A DNA stretch of 28,441 bases from an uncultured Prevotella sp. (GCA_900543585.1 UQRP01000032.1:1-28441), one strand, 5' to 3'; shown: positions 13,290 through 21,819, counted from the first letter of the stretch. The notes: a model not told the origin generated them from the letters alone. A program made the numbers and translations.

Positions 13290-13297
13290 CAAAGGTA
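13290..13297 (-). promoter_or_regulatory. -7 box for the truncated flavoprotein gene
   Basis: CAAAGGTA reads TACCTTTG on the minus strand, 28 bp before the ATG at 13261. Confidence 0.55.
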
Positions 13298-13362
13298 CAT
13301 AGAATATGCGTTAAAGTAAAGTTAATATCGAAACAGAATATGTCTGAAACGAAACAATTACT

Positions 13363-13370
13363 TAATTTTG
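13363..13370 (+). promoter_or_regulatory. Possible -7 box for the flavin reductase gene
   Basis: TAATTTTG matches TAnnTTTG on the plus strand but lies about 178 bp before the ATG at 13549. The 251-bp gap between the two -7 boxes and that start contains no convincing gene. Confidence 0.3.
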
Positions 13371-13548
13371 CAATGATAACCGCAGAAAAATGTAAACTGC
13401 TACATGTTTCCGCACTTAAAAGTGTAAGGATGAAGATTGAAAGGGACATGTCTATTGGATCTTAAAATATAGATAACTTGCAATTAGAATAATGTGCGAA
13501 AACGGAATGCGCCAGTTGATGAAGTCAATAACTTAAATACATAGCAAG

Positions 13549-14112
13549 ATGAAGAATTTTAATCCAAGAGCGTGGTTCATGCCACAAGCAGTACTGGTCA
13601 TCGGCACATACGATTCCGATGGAACACCCAATGCGATGAACGCAGCGTGGAGTGGTCAGTGGGATAATGACAAGATCATGATTTCGATGGGCAAACATCA
13701 GACCACGGTCAACCTCAACGCCAATCCCGACTTCACCGTTGCCTTTGCCACAACGGAGACACTGGTGGCTGCTGACTATGTAGGCGTTGTCAGCGGGAAG
13801 AAGGTAAAGGAAAAGGTGGCAAAGACCGGTTGGACCGTCGAGAAAGGCGAGCAGGTGAACGCTCCCGTGTTCACTGACTTCCCCATGACGATGGAGTGCC
13901 GCATTGAGCGGAAGATTGACGAGTCGGAGACGGGCTACTACATCGTGGCAAAGATTCTGAACATCAGGGTTAATGAGAATTATCTTGCCGAGGATGGCAA
14001 GCCCGACTTGGAGAAGATGCACCTGCTGACCTTCGACCCCGTTCACCTCGGCTATCTCGAAATCGGCAAGCGTGTGGGCAATGCCTTCAAGGACGGCACA
14101 CAACTCAAATAA
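13549..14112 (+). CDS. Flavin reductase family protein (FMN-binding split barrel)
   Basis: A 187-residue protein of usual size for the flavin-reductase-like FMN-binding split-barrel family. It begins with a strand carrying MPQAVLVIGTYDSDGTPNAM and NAAWSGQWDNDKIMISMG, then the FMN-phosphate loop around KHQTTVNLNANPDFTVAFAT, and a dimer-forming C-terminal part (MTMECRIERKIDESETGYYI, VAKILNIRVNENYL). The pattern fits the group that binds FMN and uses NAD(P)H or acts as an FMN-binding redox protein; the reaction partner is unknown. The downstream MmcQ/YjbR gene follows by 12 bp in the same direction, so the two are probably cotranscribed. The frame is intact, in contrast to the genes on its left. 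Confidence 0.9.
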   Translation: MKNFNPRAWFMPQAVLVIGTYDSDGTPNAMNAAWSGQWDNDKIMISMGKHQTTVNLNANPDFTVAFATTETLVAADYVGVVSGKKVKEKVAKTGWTVEKGEQVNAPVFTDFPMTMECRIERKIDESETGYYIVAKILNIRVNENYLAEDGKPDLEKMHLLTFDPVHLGYLEIGKRVGNAFKDGTQLK

Positions 14113-14124
14113 TATCGTCAGCTG

Positions 14125-14472
14125 ATGAACATTGAAGAAGTACGCATGTATGCGCTGTCCTTGCCGGGCACCACGGAAGATCAGGCCTATGGTGAGGACT
14201 GGGTATTGTTTCGTATAGAAGGGAAGATCTTCCTACATATATGGTTGAATGCCCCAGAGCCTTCCTGTGCCCAGAAGCTTCCGCCCGAGCAGGGTCAGAC
14301 GCTACGCGACCACTACGATGGCATCCGTCCGGCATATCATCTCAACAAGGTGCATTGGAACGATGTCCTCCTTGACAAGATTGACGGTGACATGGTGAAG
14401 GACCTGATTCACCAGTCCTATCAGCTCGTCCTCAGCATGCTGCCCAAACGATTGAGAGAGAAATATATATAG
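14125..14472 (+). CDS. MmcQ/YjbR family DNA-binding-fold protein
   Basis: A 115-residue single-domain protein. It shows the hallmark MmcQ/YjbR pattern: N-terminal helix and LSLPGTTEDQAYGEDWVLFR, the short beta hairpin IEGKIFLHIWLN, then helix 2 followed by GIRPAYHLNKVHWNDVLL and the final helix SYQLVLSMLPKRLREKY. The fold is CyaY-like and was named for similarity to DNA-binding proteins, but function is unproven in most members. It sits 12 bp after the flavin reductase gene. Length is normal and no lesion is seen. Confidence 0.9.
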   Translation: MNIEEVRMYALSLPGTTEDQAYGEDWVLFRIEGKIFLHIWLNAPEPSCAQKLPPEQGQTLRDHYDGIRPAYHLNKVHWNDVLLDKIDGDMVKDLIHQSYQLVLSMLPKRLREKYI

Positions 14473-14568
14473 GCTATGTGACTAACGGCATGTGGAGTGG
14501 GGGAGTAATATATCGGCACGGTGGTACACTTCAAGCATAACTTTTTCAAGCGGTTAATCTGACCTAAT

Positions 14569-14653
14569 GCGACGGTCGTCGTAAGATCGTGTGACGGTCG
14601 TCGTAAGATCGTGCGACGGTCGTCGTAAGATCGTGTGACGGTCGTCACAAGAT
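14569..14653 (+). repeat. 22-bp tandem repeat, four units, alternating GCGACG/GTGACG
   Basis: Units 14569-14590, 14591-14612, 14613-14634 and a shortened 14635-14653. Each has GACGGTCGTCGTAAGATCGT; the second base of the unit alternates C, T, C, T, and the last unit ends CACAAGAT. The array fills the gap between the yjbR-like gene and the EamA permease, ending about 44 bp before the EamA -7 box. Confidence 0.9.
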
Positions 14654-14696
14654 ATCATTTAATTTTTGCAACAGGAGATTACTCGCATTTTTGTTG

Positions 14697-14704
14697 TACC
14701 TTTG
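14697..14704 (+). promoter_or_regulatory. -7 box of the EamA permease gene
   Basis: TACCTTTG ends five bases before the ATG at 14710, which would make the mRNA leaderless. No well-spaced -33 TTTG is seen. Confidence 0.55.
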
Positions 14705-14709
14705 CACCC

Positions 14710-15585
14710 ATGAAACATTCATATTTGCGTCTGCACGCCTCAATTCTTTTGGCAGGAGCCACAGGTTTGTTCGGCAAGATTATCACCATCAGCGAACTGC
14801 CCTTGGTATTCTATCGGGTGTTGTTTTCGGCCCTATTCCTTGCCCTTGTCATAGGCATGCAGCACCGCCTCCATCGTTTGCCTTGGCGTCAGGTTGCGAT
14901 GATGATGGGCTGCGGCGTACTCTTGGCCGTGCACTGGGTGTGCTACTATGGCAGCATCAAGATGGCCAACGTGTCCATCGGTGCGGTATGCTTTGCCCTG
15001 GTAGGATTCTTTACAGCCATCATCGAACCCATCATCGGACGGCACCGGCCCTCGTGGCGTGAGTTGTTGCTCAGCCTGCTCACCGTCTGTGGCATCATGC
15101 TCATCTTCGGCTTCGATGTACGCTACCGTGCCGGCATCGTCGTGGGCTGTCTCTCGTCACTGCTCTATGCATTCTTCTCAGTGCTCAGCAAACGAGTGCA
15201 GGCTTCCACGGGTCGTGCAAGCAGTACCATGCTGCTCTATGAACTCACGGGCGGTGGCATCATCCTTGCCATGGCCACTCTCGCCTATGGCATAGCAGCA
15301 CCTAAGGCTGTCGTATTGCCACCCAGTCATGACCTGATAGCCCTGCTCATCTTTGCCTCGGTGTTCACCATTGGGCCCTTCCTGCTTCAACTGCAAGCCT
15401 TGCGTTCAATCTCAGCTTTCACCGTCAACCTGAGCTATAACCTCGAGCCCATCTACACCATCACCTTGGCCGTGTTGTTGTTTGGTGAAGCCGGAGAGTT
15501 CTCGGCAGCTTTCTGGGGAGGCATCGCACTCATCTTGTTGTCGGTAGCCGTACAATCCATGTTGGCAGTGCGGTCAAGACGATAA
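14710..15585 (+). CDS. EamA/DMT superfamily permease
   Basis: A 291-residue integral membrane protein with about ten hydrophobic helices in two EamA repeats. The first repeat begins LHASILLAGATGLFGKIIT and includes LPLVFYRVLFSALFLALVIG and VHWVCYYGSIKMANVSIGA; the second includes FSVLSKRVQASTGR and the hallmark late motif ISAFTVNLSYNLEPIYTITL, VLLFGEAG. Drug/metabolite superfamily carriers of this type usually export amino acids or metabolites; the substrate cannot be read off. The start at 14710 is chosen because the -7 box lies directly upstream and the N-terminus then begins with the first helix; the open frame back to 14635 runs through the 22-bp repeat. It stands alone, with its own promoter. 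Confidence 0.92.
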   Translation: MKHSYLRLHASILLAGATGLFGKIITISELPLVFYRVLFSALFLALVIGMQHRLHRLPWRQVAMMMGCGVLLAVHWVCYYGSIKMANVSIGAVCFALVGFFTAIIEPIIGRHRPSWRELLLSLLTVCGIMLIFGFDVRYRAGIVVGCLSSLLYAFFSVLSKRVQASTGRASSTMLLYELTGGGIILAMATLAYGIAAPKAVVLPPSHDLIALLIFASVFTIGPFLLQLQALRSISAFTVNLSYNLEPIYTITLAVLLFGEAGEFSAAFWGGIALILLSVAVQSMLAVRSRR

Positions 15586-15644
15586 AGGAAGATGCATCAT
15601 GAGGCGGAGTAATATGATTCAAAAAAATAATATGATGCTTATTT

Positions 15645-15676
15645 TTTGCCCGTTCAGATATTATTTTGTACTTTTG
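15645..15676 (+). promoter_or_regulatory. Promoter of the bile acid:sodium symporter family gene
   Basis: TTTG (15645-15648) and TACTTTTG (15669-15676) with a 20-bp spacer form a complete Bacteroidota -33/-7 pair, 60 bp before the ATG at 15737. Confidence 0.7.
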
Positions 15677-15736
15677 TCCTGCAATTAATAACAAAGTGGA
15701 GAGAAAAGGTAAAAATATAGAAAGGGATAACACAAC

Positions 15737-16687
15737 ATGCTAAGCAAGATTTGCAATTTCATCTCACAGTATATGGCACTCATTGTCATCGTGGTAGCCG
15801 CGATGGCGCTCATGGTGCCGGCATCGTTCAACTGGATTTCAACTTCTTGGATAACACCCTTCCTCGGATTGGTGATGTTCGGTATGGGCCTGACCCTCGA
15901 TCCGCATGACTTCAAGGTGGTCTTCACCCGTCCGAAAGACATTATCATTGGCAGCCTGGCACAGTTCATCATCATGCCGTTGACTGCTTTTTTGTTGTCA
16001 CGTCTCTTTGGCCTGAGCGATGAGTTGGCCATCGGCGTCATCCTCGTAGGGTGTTGTCCAGGCGGTACTGCCTCTAACGTCATGACCTATCTTGCCAAAG
16101 GCGACCTCGCGCTGTCTGTGGGCATGACAACGGTCAGCACAGTGCTGGCGCCGATACTCACGCCTCTGCTTACCCTGCTCTATGCCGGCGAGCGTGTCCA
16201 TGTCGATGCCCTCGGCATGTTCCTCAGTATCATCGAGGTGGTCATCCTGCCCATCATCTTCGGCTTCGTCTTCAAGAAGCTGTTCCCCAAGCAGACGCAG
16301 CGTATGGCAGCCTTCCTGCCCGCCTTCTCCTCGGTGATGATCGCGTTGATTGTCGGCATCATCGTCAGCGCCAACGCCCCAAAGTTGCTTACTGGCGGTC
16401 TGCTTATCGTCCTTGTCGTGATGCTGCACAATATCTGTGGTTTGAGCCTTGGCTATCTCGTTGGTCGTGTGCTCCGTCTGCCTCACCATAAATGCTCTGC
16501 CATCTCTATTGAGGTGGGCATGCAGAACTCCGGCCTTGCCAGCTCATTAGCTACCGTCCACTTTGCCATGTATCCAATGGCCACCGTCCCCGGTGCCATC
16601 TTCTCCGTATGGCATAATGTCAGCGGTGCAGTCGTGGCGAAGATTTATGCCCGGAAGCAAGAGAAACTGGAGGAGGCAAAGCAATGA
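15737..16687 (+). CDS. Bile acid:sodium symporter family (BASS) permease
   Basis: A 316-residue membrane protein with nine to ten helices. It has the BASS signatures FLGLVMFGMGLTLDPHDF near residues 42-59, GVILVGCCPGGTASNVMTYL near 99-118 (the crossover helix with the G-G-T-x-S-N sodium/substrate site), and the second crossover SAISIEVGMQNSGLASSLAT near 252-271. These match the YocS/PanS-like bacterial group, which imports organic anions (for example keto-pantoate or bile-acid-like compounds) with sodium. It lacks the conserved features I would expect of the related arsenite carrier ACR3, so it is not proposed as the missing arsenic pump. It is monocistronic with a clear promoter and faces the convergent AraC gene. 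Confidence 0.93.
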   Translation: MLSKICNFISQYMALIVIVVAAMALMVPASFNWISTSWITPFLGLVMFGMGLTLDPHDFKVVFTRPKDIIIGSLAQFIIMPLTAFLLSRLFGLSDELAIGVILVGCCPGGTASNVMTYLAKGDLALSVGMTTVSTVLAPILTPLLTLLYAGERVHVDALGMFLSIIEVVILPIIFGFVFKKLFPKQTQRMAAFLPAFSSVMIALIVGIIVSANAPKLLTGGLLIVLVVMLHNICGLSLGYLVGRVLRLPHHKCSAISIEVGMQNSGLASSLATVHFAMYPMATVPGAIFSVWHNVSGAVVAKIYARKQEKLEEAKQ

Positions 16688-16736
16688 ATGTCCAATTTGT
16701 CTTGCTGGAGAAAAAGCCTATATAAATTGATAGATG

Positions 16737-17546
16737 CTATTTCCTATAGTCCTTAGGGCTCTGTCCAGTATGCGCCTTGAAATACCTCGTAAGCGCAGAC
16801 TGGTCGGAGAAGTTGAAAGCATGGGTGACCTCCTTCAAACTCATCGTCGTCGTGCTAAGTGCGAGTTTTAATTGCTGCACGCGATAATCATTGATGAGAT
16901 GCTTGGCCGTTAGCCCAGTCTGCTCCCGAGCTATCTTGCCAAGATACTTGGTACTGATGTTCATTTGTGAGGCATAGTACACCACCTCATGGCCCTCCTG
17001 ATATTTCTCCTCAAGCAGCTGCATGAATCGCGCAAACAGCTGTCGGCTGCGTGAAGTAGTCTTTGTCAGCGTCTGAGGGCTGTCGGGATGATACCGCATG
17101 AAATCGGCGAAGCCAATAAAGAAAGCCTGTACGAGGTGTGCCGTGATTTTGTCAACAGACGGGATATATGGATCGTTATAGTAGAAGCGGAACATGCTGA
17201 AGAGTGCTTTCACCACATTTTGATTCAAACCGTCGTTGGAGCAGACGCGTTCGTCGCGCAATTCCCTGTATATCTCATGCTCTATGTTCATGCTGGCAGC
17301 GCGCAGCACTTCGGCCGAGTAAACAATGGCCTCAGCCGAGAAGTCATCCGTGGCGTTTTTCCACAGGATGATGTCGTTGGGAAAGAAAGATATAAAACTG
17401 TCGGTTGACAATTGCCATTGCCCAAAATTAATCTGTATTTCCGCCTTTCCACTTTTGCACAGCAGCATTGCTCCGAAGCCGATGGCATGCTCATCCATCT
17501 GCAAGTCTGTTTTCTTTATTTCTCGGAAATCGGTGCTCGTCTTCAT
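16737..17546 (-). CDS. AraC family transcriptional regulator, probable regulator of the adjacent efflux operon
   Basis: A 269-residue protein from the ATG at 17546; the open frame extends to 17624, but the -7 box (17583-17590) lies inside that extension, so 17546 is favoured. The N-terminal half is a cupin-like sensor domain (FGAMLLCKSGKAEIQINFGQ, DSFISFFPNDIILWKN). The C-terminal 100 residues hold two helix-turn-helix motifs: VVYYASQMNISTKYLGKIAR then TGLTAKHLINDYRVQQLKLA, and SLKEVTHAFNFSDQSALTRY with the AraC-family ending FKAHTGQSPKDYRK. It is transcribed divergently from the tolC-hlyD-mfs operon across a 174-bp gap, the classic layout for a local activator. The inducer is unknown. Confidence 0.93.
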   Translation of the reverse strand: MKTSTDFREIKKTDLQMDEHAIGFGAMLLCKSGKAEIQINFGQWQLSTDSFISFFPNDIILWKNATDDFSAEAIVYSAEVLRAASMNIEHEIYRELRDERVCSNDGLNQNVVKALFSMFRFYYNDPYIPSVDKITAHLVQAFFIGFADFMRYHPDSPQTLTKTTSRSRQLFARFMQLLEEKYQEGHEVVYYASQMNISTKYLGKIAREQTGLTAKHLINDYRVQQLKLALSTTTMSLKEVTHAFNFSDQSALTRYFKAHTGQSPKDYRK

Positions 17547-17582
17547 ATCAGCTGTTGATGTTCTTACTTCCTCTTTTTGCTG

Positions 17583-17590
17583 CAAAATTA
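17583..17590 (-). promoter_or_regulatory. -7 box of the AraC-type gene
   Basis: CAAAATTA reads TAATTTTG on the minus strand, 36 bp upstream of the chosen start at 17546. Confidence 0.55.
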
Positions 17591-17667
17591 CAAAAATAAA
17601 TTCATATAGTTCCGTTTTTGTCAAAACGATGTGATTTTATGTTTTATGCCCTTGCCGGAAATCATTG

Positions 17668-17675
17668 TAACTTTG
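17668..17675 (+). promoter_or_regulatory. -7 box of the efflux operon
   Basis: TAACTTTG, 45 bp before the ATG at 17721. A T-rich TTTT (17642-17645) lies about 22 bp upstream as a weak -33 element, as might be expected for an activator-dependent promoter. Confidence 0.55.
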
Positions 17676-17720
17676 CATCCGATTTTATAGAGTGACATCA
17701 AAGCAGAATTATTAATAGGA

Positions 17721-19028
17721 ATGAAGAAAAGATTGATCATGGCTGTAGTCCTTGCTACAGTCGGTATTCAGGTATTTCATGCTCAGAACTCACGTCCGTT
17801 GGACATTCAAGGCTTATTTACGCTCATCGATACCAATAACAGCTCTGTGCGTGTCAGCAAAACCAGCATAGAGGCTGCTCGCCATGATGTCGAAGCGGCA
17901 AAAAGCCAGCGACTTCCCGACATCAATGCCCAACTCTCAGCGAGTTTCATTGGCAACGCCTTGCTCACTGACCGCGATTTCAGCGAGGTGCACGGATTGC
18001 ATTCTCCCCATTTCGGCAATCAGTTCATCGTCGATGCCAGCCAGACCATCTATAGCGGTGGTGCGCTGACCGCCGGCATCAAGATGTCGGAGCTGGGGCT
18101 AGAAAAAGCAGGCATTGCCTCCGACCTCACCATCCAGCAGCAACGTTTCCTGGCCTTGAGCCAATATCTTGACTTGGAAAAGATTGCCAATCGTGAGCAG
18201 GTGGTGAAGAGCAATATCGAACTGACCAAAAAGATCATCAGCGACATCGAGGCGCGGCATCGTCAGGGTGTCGCCCTGAAGAACGACATCACACGCTACG
18301 AGTTGCAGATGCAGACTTTACAGCTCGAGTTGACCAAACTCCGCAACCAGCGCGCCATCGTCAACCATCAGCTCTGCATCTCTTTGGGCATTGCCACCTC
18401 TGACTCTATTGTCCCCACGGAGCATGTTGCCGACAAGACGTTTGCCCGTGACGCCCAGGCTCAGTGGCAGTCAGCCGCCATGTCGAGTCCTACTTTGCGT
18501 ATGGCCTCGGTAGATGAGCAAATGGCAGGTCAGAAAGAGAAACTGGCAAAGAGCGAGCTATTGCCCAAGGTAGCGGTGGTGGCACAGAACAATTTCAATG
18601 GTCCCATCACCTTCGAATTGCCACCTGTCAACAAGAATCTGAATATATGGTATGTCGGCGTAGGTGTCTCTTACCCAGTGTCTTCACTCTTCAAGAGCAA
18701 CAAGAAGTTACGTGCAGCCAAGGTGGCAGTGCGCGAGGCTCAGGAGAGGAAGACGGTAGCTCAAGAACTCGTTGGCAATCAGATGCAGGCTGCATGGACC
18801 AACTATCAGCAGAGCTACGTGGAGTTGCAAACCCAACAGAAAAGCGTGGAGCTCGCCCGGCAAAACTTTGAAGTCGTCAACGACCGATACATCAATCAGC
18901 TTGCGCTCGTTACCGACATGATCGACGCAAGCAACATGCGGCTGGACGCGGAGCTTGCTGAGGTGGATGCCCGCATCAACATCGCTTATGCTTATTACAA
19001 GATGAAGTATATTGCCGGAGAGTTGTAA
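17721..19028 (+). CDS. TolC family outer-membrane efflux protein
   Basis: A 435-residue outer-membrane channel. Residues 1-21 (MKKRLIMAVVLATVGIQVFH) form a signal peptide cleaved near A-Q. The mature part has the two-fold OEP repeat: long coiled-coil helices rich in Ala/Gln/Glu (SSVRVSKTSIEAARHDVEAA, later QKSVELARQNFEVVNDRYIN) and membrane strands such as DASQTIYSGGALTAGIKMSE and VGVGVSYPVSSLFKSNKKLR; the ending (DMIDASNMRLDAELAEVDAR, INIAYAYYKMKYIAG) is the usual TolC finish. It forms the exit duct of a tripartite pump with the HlyD-like adaptor (56 bp downstream) and the MFS carrier. Length is normal and the frame is intact. Confidence 0.95.
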   Translation: MKKRLIMAVVLATVGIQVFHAQNSRPLDIQGLFTLIDTNNSSVRVSKTSIEAARHDVEAAKSQRLPDINAQLSASFIGNALLTDRDFSEVHGLHSPHFGNQFIVDASQTIYSGGALTAGIKMSELGLEKAGIASDLTIQQQRFLALSQYLDLEKIANREQVVKSNIELTKKIISDIEARHRQGVALKNDITRYELQMQTLQLELTKLRNQRAIVNHQLCISLGIATSDSIVPTEHVADKTFARDAQAQWQSAAMSSPTLRMASVDEQMAGQKEKLAKSELLPKVAVVAQNNFNGPITFELPPVNKNLNIWYVGVGVSYPVSSLFKSNKKLRAAKVAVREAQERKTVAQELVGNQMQAAWTNYQQSYVELQTQQKSVELARQNFEVVNDRYINQLALVTDMIDASNMRLDAELAEVDARINIAYAYYKMKYIAGEL

Positions 19029-19084
19029 ACGACAGAGGACATAGAAAACTACACATTATATTTATATAGAATTCCAATCACATC

Positions 19085-20164
19085 ATGAATAAGAGAAAAC
19101 AGGTTTTAAGAGCTTACAATATCGTTGTCATCGCTTTGCTCGTACTCGGGTTGGCTTATGTTTGCAGCCGTTTCATCCATTTCGGCCGCAAGGAATATAC
19201 CGACAACGCCATGGTCCACCGAAACATGACGCCCGTCAACACCCGTGTACAAGGCTTCATCAAGGAGATTCGCTTCCACGAGTTCCAATATGTCCACAAG
19301 GGCGACACGCTCGTCATCCTCGAGGATGCCGAGTATCGTCTGGCACTGGCTCAGGCAGAGGCCTCCCTTCGTGGCCAAAAGCGTGGCAGCGGTGCCGTGA
19401 GTGCGGGTATGCATACCATCAGCCGCAATGTCAGCGTGGCCAGCGAGGGCATGCGCGTGGCCAACGCCGGCATCAGCGAGGCCAAGGTCAGTATGGACAA
19501 TGCCAAGCGCGACTACGACCGCTATGCAGCGTTGCTGGCCAAGGGAGCCGTCACACCGCAGCAATACGACAATGCCAAGACGCGTTATGAGGAGTCGCGC
19601 AGCCGCTGGCAGGCCGCACAAGCACGACTGTCACAGGCAGCCGCAAGCCGCACCGCAACAGCCAGTGTGAGCGGAGAGCAAAGCCAGCGCCTCGGACAAA
19701 GCCATGCCGGGGAGAGCGTGGCTGAGGCACAGCTCAACCTGGCACGGCTTAATCTCTCCTATACCGTCATCACGGCTCCCTGCGACGGATATGTCGGCAG
19801 AAAGAACATCTATGTGGGACAGTTGGTGCAGCCCGGACAGCTCATGGTGAACATCGTCGACCAGAACAGTGTCTGGGTGATTGCCAACTACCGCGAGTCA
19901 CAGCTCCGACATATCAAGAATGGTGCGTCCGTCTCGTTCACCTGCGATGCCATCCCCGGCATTACCTATCAGGGCAAGGTGGTCGCCGTCTCCTCAGCCT
20001 CCGGTGCCGCTATGGACAACATCCCCGTTGACAATGCCACGGGCAACTTTGTCAAGGTGGAGCAGCGCATACCGGTGAGAATAGAGCTCACCGGCGACAA
20101 CAAAGCCGAGGACATCAAGAAGCTGCTCAGCGGTCTGAATGTGGAGACGGAGGTGAAGTACTAA
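19085..20164 (+). CDS. HlyD/EmrA family periplasmic adaptor
   Basis: A 359-residue membrane-fusion protein. One N-terminal helix (residues 10-29, YNIVVIALLVLGLAYVCSRF) anchors it in the inner membrane. Next comes the first lipoyl half (VNTRVQGFIKEIRFHEFQYV, HKGDTLVILEDAEYRLALAQ), a long Ala-rich alpha hairpin (about residues 80-210) that reaches the TolC partner, then the second lipoyl half and beta barrel (LSYTVITAPCDGYVGRKNIY, VGQLVQPGQLMVNIVDQNSV, WVIANYRESQLRHIKNGASV). The pattern is typical of EmrA-type adaptors for MFS pumps. It lies 56 bp after tolC and 14 bp before the MFS gene. Confidence 0.95.
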   Translation: MNKRKQVLRAYNIVVIALLVLGLAYVCSRFIHFGRKEYTDNAMVHRNMTPVNTRVQGFIKEIRFHEFQYVHKGDTLVILEDAEYRLALAQAEASLRGQKRGSGAVSAGMHTISRNVSVASEGMRVANAGISEAKVSMDNAKRDYDRYAALLAKGAVTPQQYDNAKTRYEESRSRWQAAQARLSQAAASRTATASVSGEQSQRLGQSHAGESVAEAQLNLARLNLSYTVITAPCDGYVGRKNIYVGQLVQPGQLMVNIVDQNSVWVIANYRESQLRHIKNGASVSFTCDAIPGITYQGKVVAVSSASGAAMDNIPVDNATGNFVKVEQRIPVRIELTGDNKAEDIKKLLSGLNVETEVKY

Positions 20165-20178
20165 AACGATTCAAGACT

Positions 20179-21732
20179 ATGGCTGATCCAATGATAGGGC
20201 GCCCCTTTGCCATGCCCATGCTGAAGGACTTCATTCCCAAGAAGCTCCAGCCATGGCTCTACCTGGTGTGCGCCGTTATTTTCCAACTTGTCAACACCAT
20301 CTACATGGGCTCAGTATCGCAGATGGTGGGCTCCACAGGACTCATGCGTGAGGACATCACGTTCATCTTCCTTTGTGGAGTCGTAGGCGTGGCAATGCCG
20401 TTCCCGGTATTGTTCCGCATGAAGTTCCGTTTCACCAACCGCAGCTTAGAGCTGTTTTCGGTCGGCGGAATGATCATCTGCATCCTGTTGACGCTGGCAC
20501 TGTTCAATTTCACCGATGTCCACGTCACGTTGCCGTTGCTCTGCCTTCTGTCGTTTGTGTGCTGTTATTTGAAGCTCATGGCGACATTTGAGATTTTCAG
20601 CAATATCCAGTTGTGGATGACTCCTCGCCGCGACTTCCGCATCTTCTTCCCGTTGCTCTACATCGTTGTCTTAGGCGACATGAGTGGCGGAGCATGGGTG
20701 TCGTCCCAGTTGACCTATTTCGGCGACTCCTGGCAGACGATGCAGTGGTTTGTCATTGCGTTGCTGCTGGTCGTATGGCTTTTTCTGTGGACCTGCACCC
20801 GCCACTTCCGCTTCATGCGTCCGCTTCCTTTCCTGTCCATCGACTGGCTTGGCGGCATTCTCTGGTCGGTCACGCTGTTGGAGTTGATATGGCTGTTCCA
20901 TTATGGTGAATACTACAATTGGTGGGACAGCCGTCTGTGGCGCGGCGTGGTCGTGGCAACGGTCATCACGGCTTACTTTGCAGTCAGCCGCATGCGCCAC
21001 ATCCATCACCCCTATATCGACCCGAAGGCCTTCCGCTACAAGACATTATTGCCGATACTCGGAATGTTTGCCGTGGCTGAGGTGATGAATGCCACACCAC
21101 AGGTACTGCAAAATGCATTCACGGGCAGCATAGCGCACTGGGGCATGATGACAACCGCACCGCTCAACCTCATTACCATCGTTGGCAATGTCACCGGCTG
21201 TCTGTTCTGTCTGTGGTGGATGAAGATGATGCGGCAGGCCTATACCCGTCTGCTGACGATAGGCTTCGCCCTGCTGCTGAGCTACCAGGTGGCGATGTAC
21301 TTCATCGTGTATCCCGGACTCAACTTCGAGATGCTCATCGTGCCGACCTTCCTCCGTTCGTTTGGCTATACCATCTTCTTTGTCACCATGACGCTCTATC
21401 TCGAAGAGCTGATGCCCTTCCAGCATTTCTTCATGGGTCTCACCATCTGCGGTTTCATCCGCAATGGCCTGCTGAGCACCATGACCGAGAGCATCTACGC
21501 CTTCCTGCTGCGCTATCATATCATGGACAATCTGGTCAGTGCCCACCCTTATACGCCCGAGATGAGCCTGCTCACCGGCATCAAGCAACTCTATGGCGTG
21601 ACGTGCATGGGTGGTTGCTTCTTCCTCCTGTTGCTCATGTTGTGGCACGTCAGTCCCGTACGCTCAACGCTGAAGCACCTGCCTTACTGGGGAAAGCTCG
21701 GCCACGAAATGCGTAAGGAGTTAGGGAGATAG
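20179..21732 (+). CDS. MFS efflux transporter (DHA2/EmrB-like, 14 helices)
   Basis: A 517-residue inner-membrane carrier with about fourteen hydrophobic helices, in line with the DHA2 drug:proton antiporter group. The N-terminus (MADPMIGRPFAMPMLKDFIP) is cytoplasmic; the first helix starts near residue 26 (WLYLVCAVIFQLVNTIYMGS). Charged residues in loops such as FRMKFRFTNR and DPKAFRYKTL fit the MFS loop pattern, though the classic motif A is degenerate, as in Bacteroidota homologues. It should export a compound through the HlyD adaptor and TolC in one step across the envelope. The spacing of 14 bp after the adaptor gene indicates one operon. The substrate is not deducible; candidates are antibiotics, bile components or fatty acids. 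Confidence 0.92.
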   Translation: MADPMIGRPFAMPMLKDFIPKKLQPWLYLVCAVIFQLVNTIYMGSVSQMVGSTGLMREDITFIFLCGVVGVAMPFPVLFRMKFRFTNRSLELFSVGGMIICILLTLALFNFTDVHVTLPLLCLLSFVCCYLKLMATFEIFSNIQLWMTPRRDFRIFFPLLYIVVLGDMSGGAWVSSQLTYFGDSWQTMQWFVIALLLVVWLFLWTCTRHFRFMRPLPFLSIDWLGGILWSVTLLELIWLFHYGEYYNWWDSRLWRGVVVATVITAYFAVSRMRHIHHPYIDPKAFRYKTLLPILGMFAVAEVMNATPQVLQNAFTGSIAHWGMMTTAPLNLITIVGNVTGCLFCLWWMKMMRQAYTRLLTIGFALLLSYQVAMYFIVYPGLNFEMLIVPTFLRSFGYTIFFVTMTLYLEELMPFQHFFMGLTICGFIRNGLLSTMTESIYAFLLRYHIMDNLVSAHPYTPEMSLLTGIKQLYGVTCMGGCFFLLLLMLWHVSPVRSTLKHLPYWGKLGHEMRKELGR

Positions 21733-21819
21733 CGCATAGGAGACAAGTTCTTCGCGGTCTATCTACTACCCCAGGCTTCTCGCGTGATGCAAAAGCATGG
21801 TGATAGCGTGCAAATATAA

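Noticed and set aside
13073..13465. 130-residue plus-strand ORF
   Set aside because: It overlaps the flavoprotein fragment and its promoter in antisense and has no protein-like motif.
14569..14653. CRISPR array
   Set aside because: The 22-bp units are directly adjacent with no unique spacers, and there are no cas genes.
15737..16687. The BASS permease as the missing arsenite carrier
   Set aside because: Its signature motifs fit YocS/PanS-like carriers, it is 7 kb away and on the opposite strand with its own promoter.
19106..19621. Long minus-strand and alternate-frame ORFs inside the HlyD, MFS and BASS genes
   Set aside because: They are shadows of GC-rich coding genes with intact motifs on the other frame.
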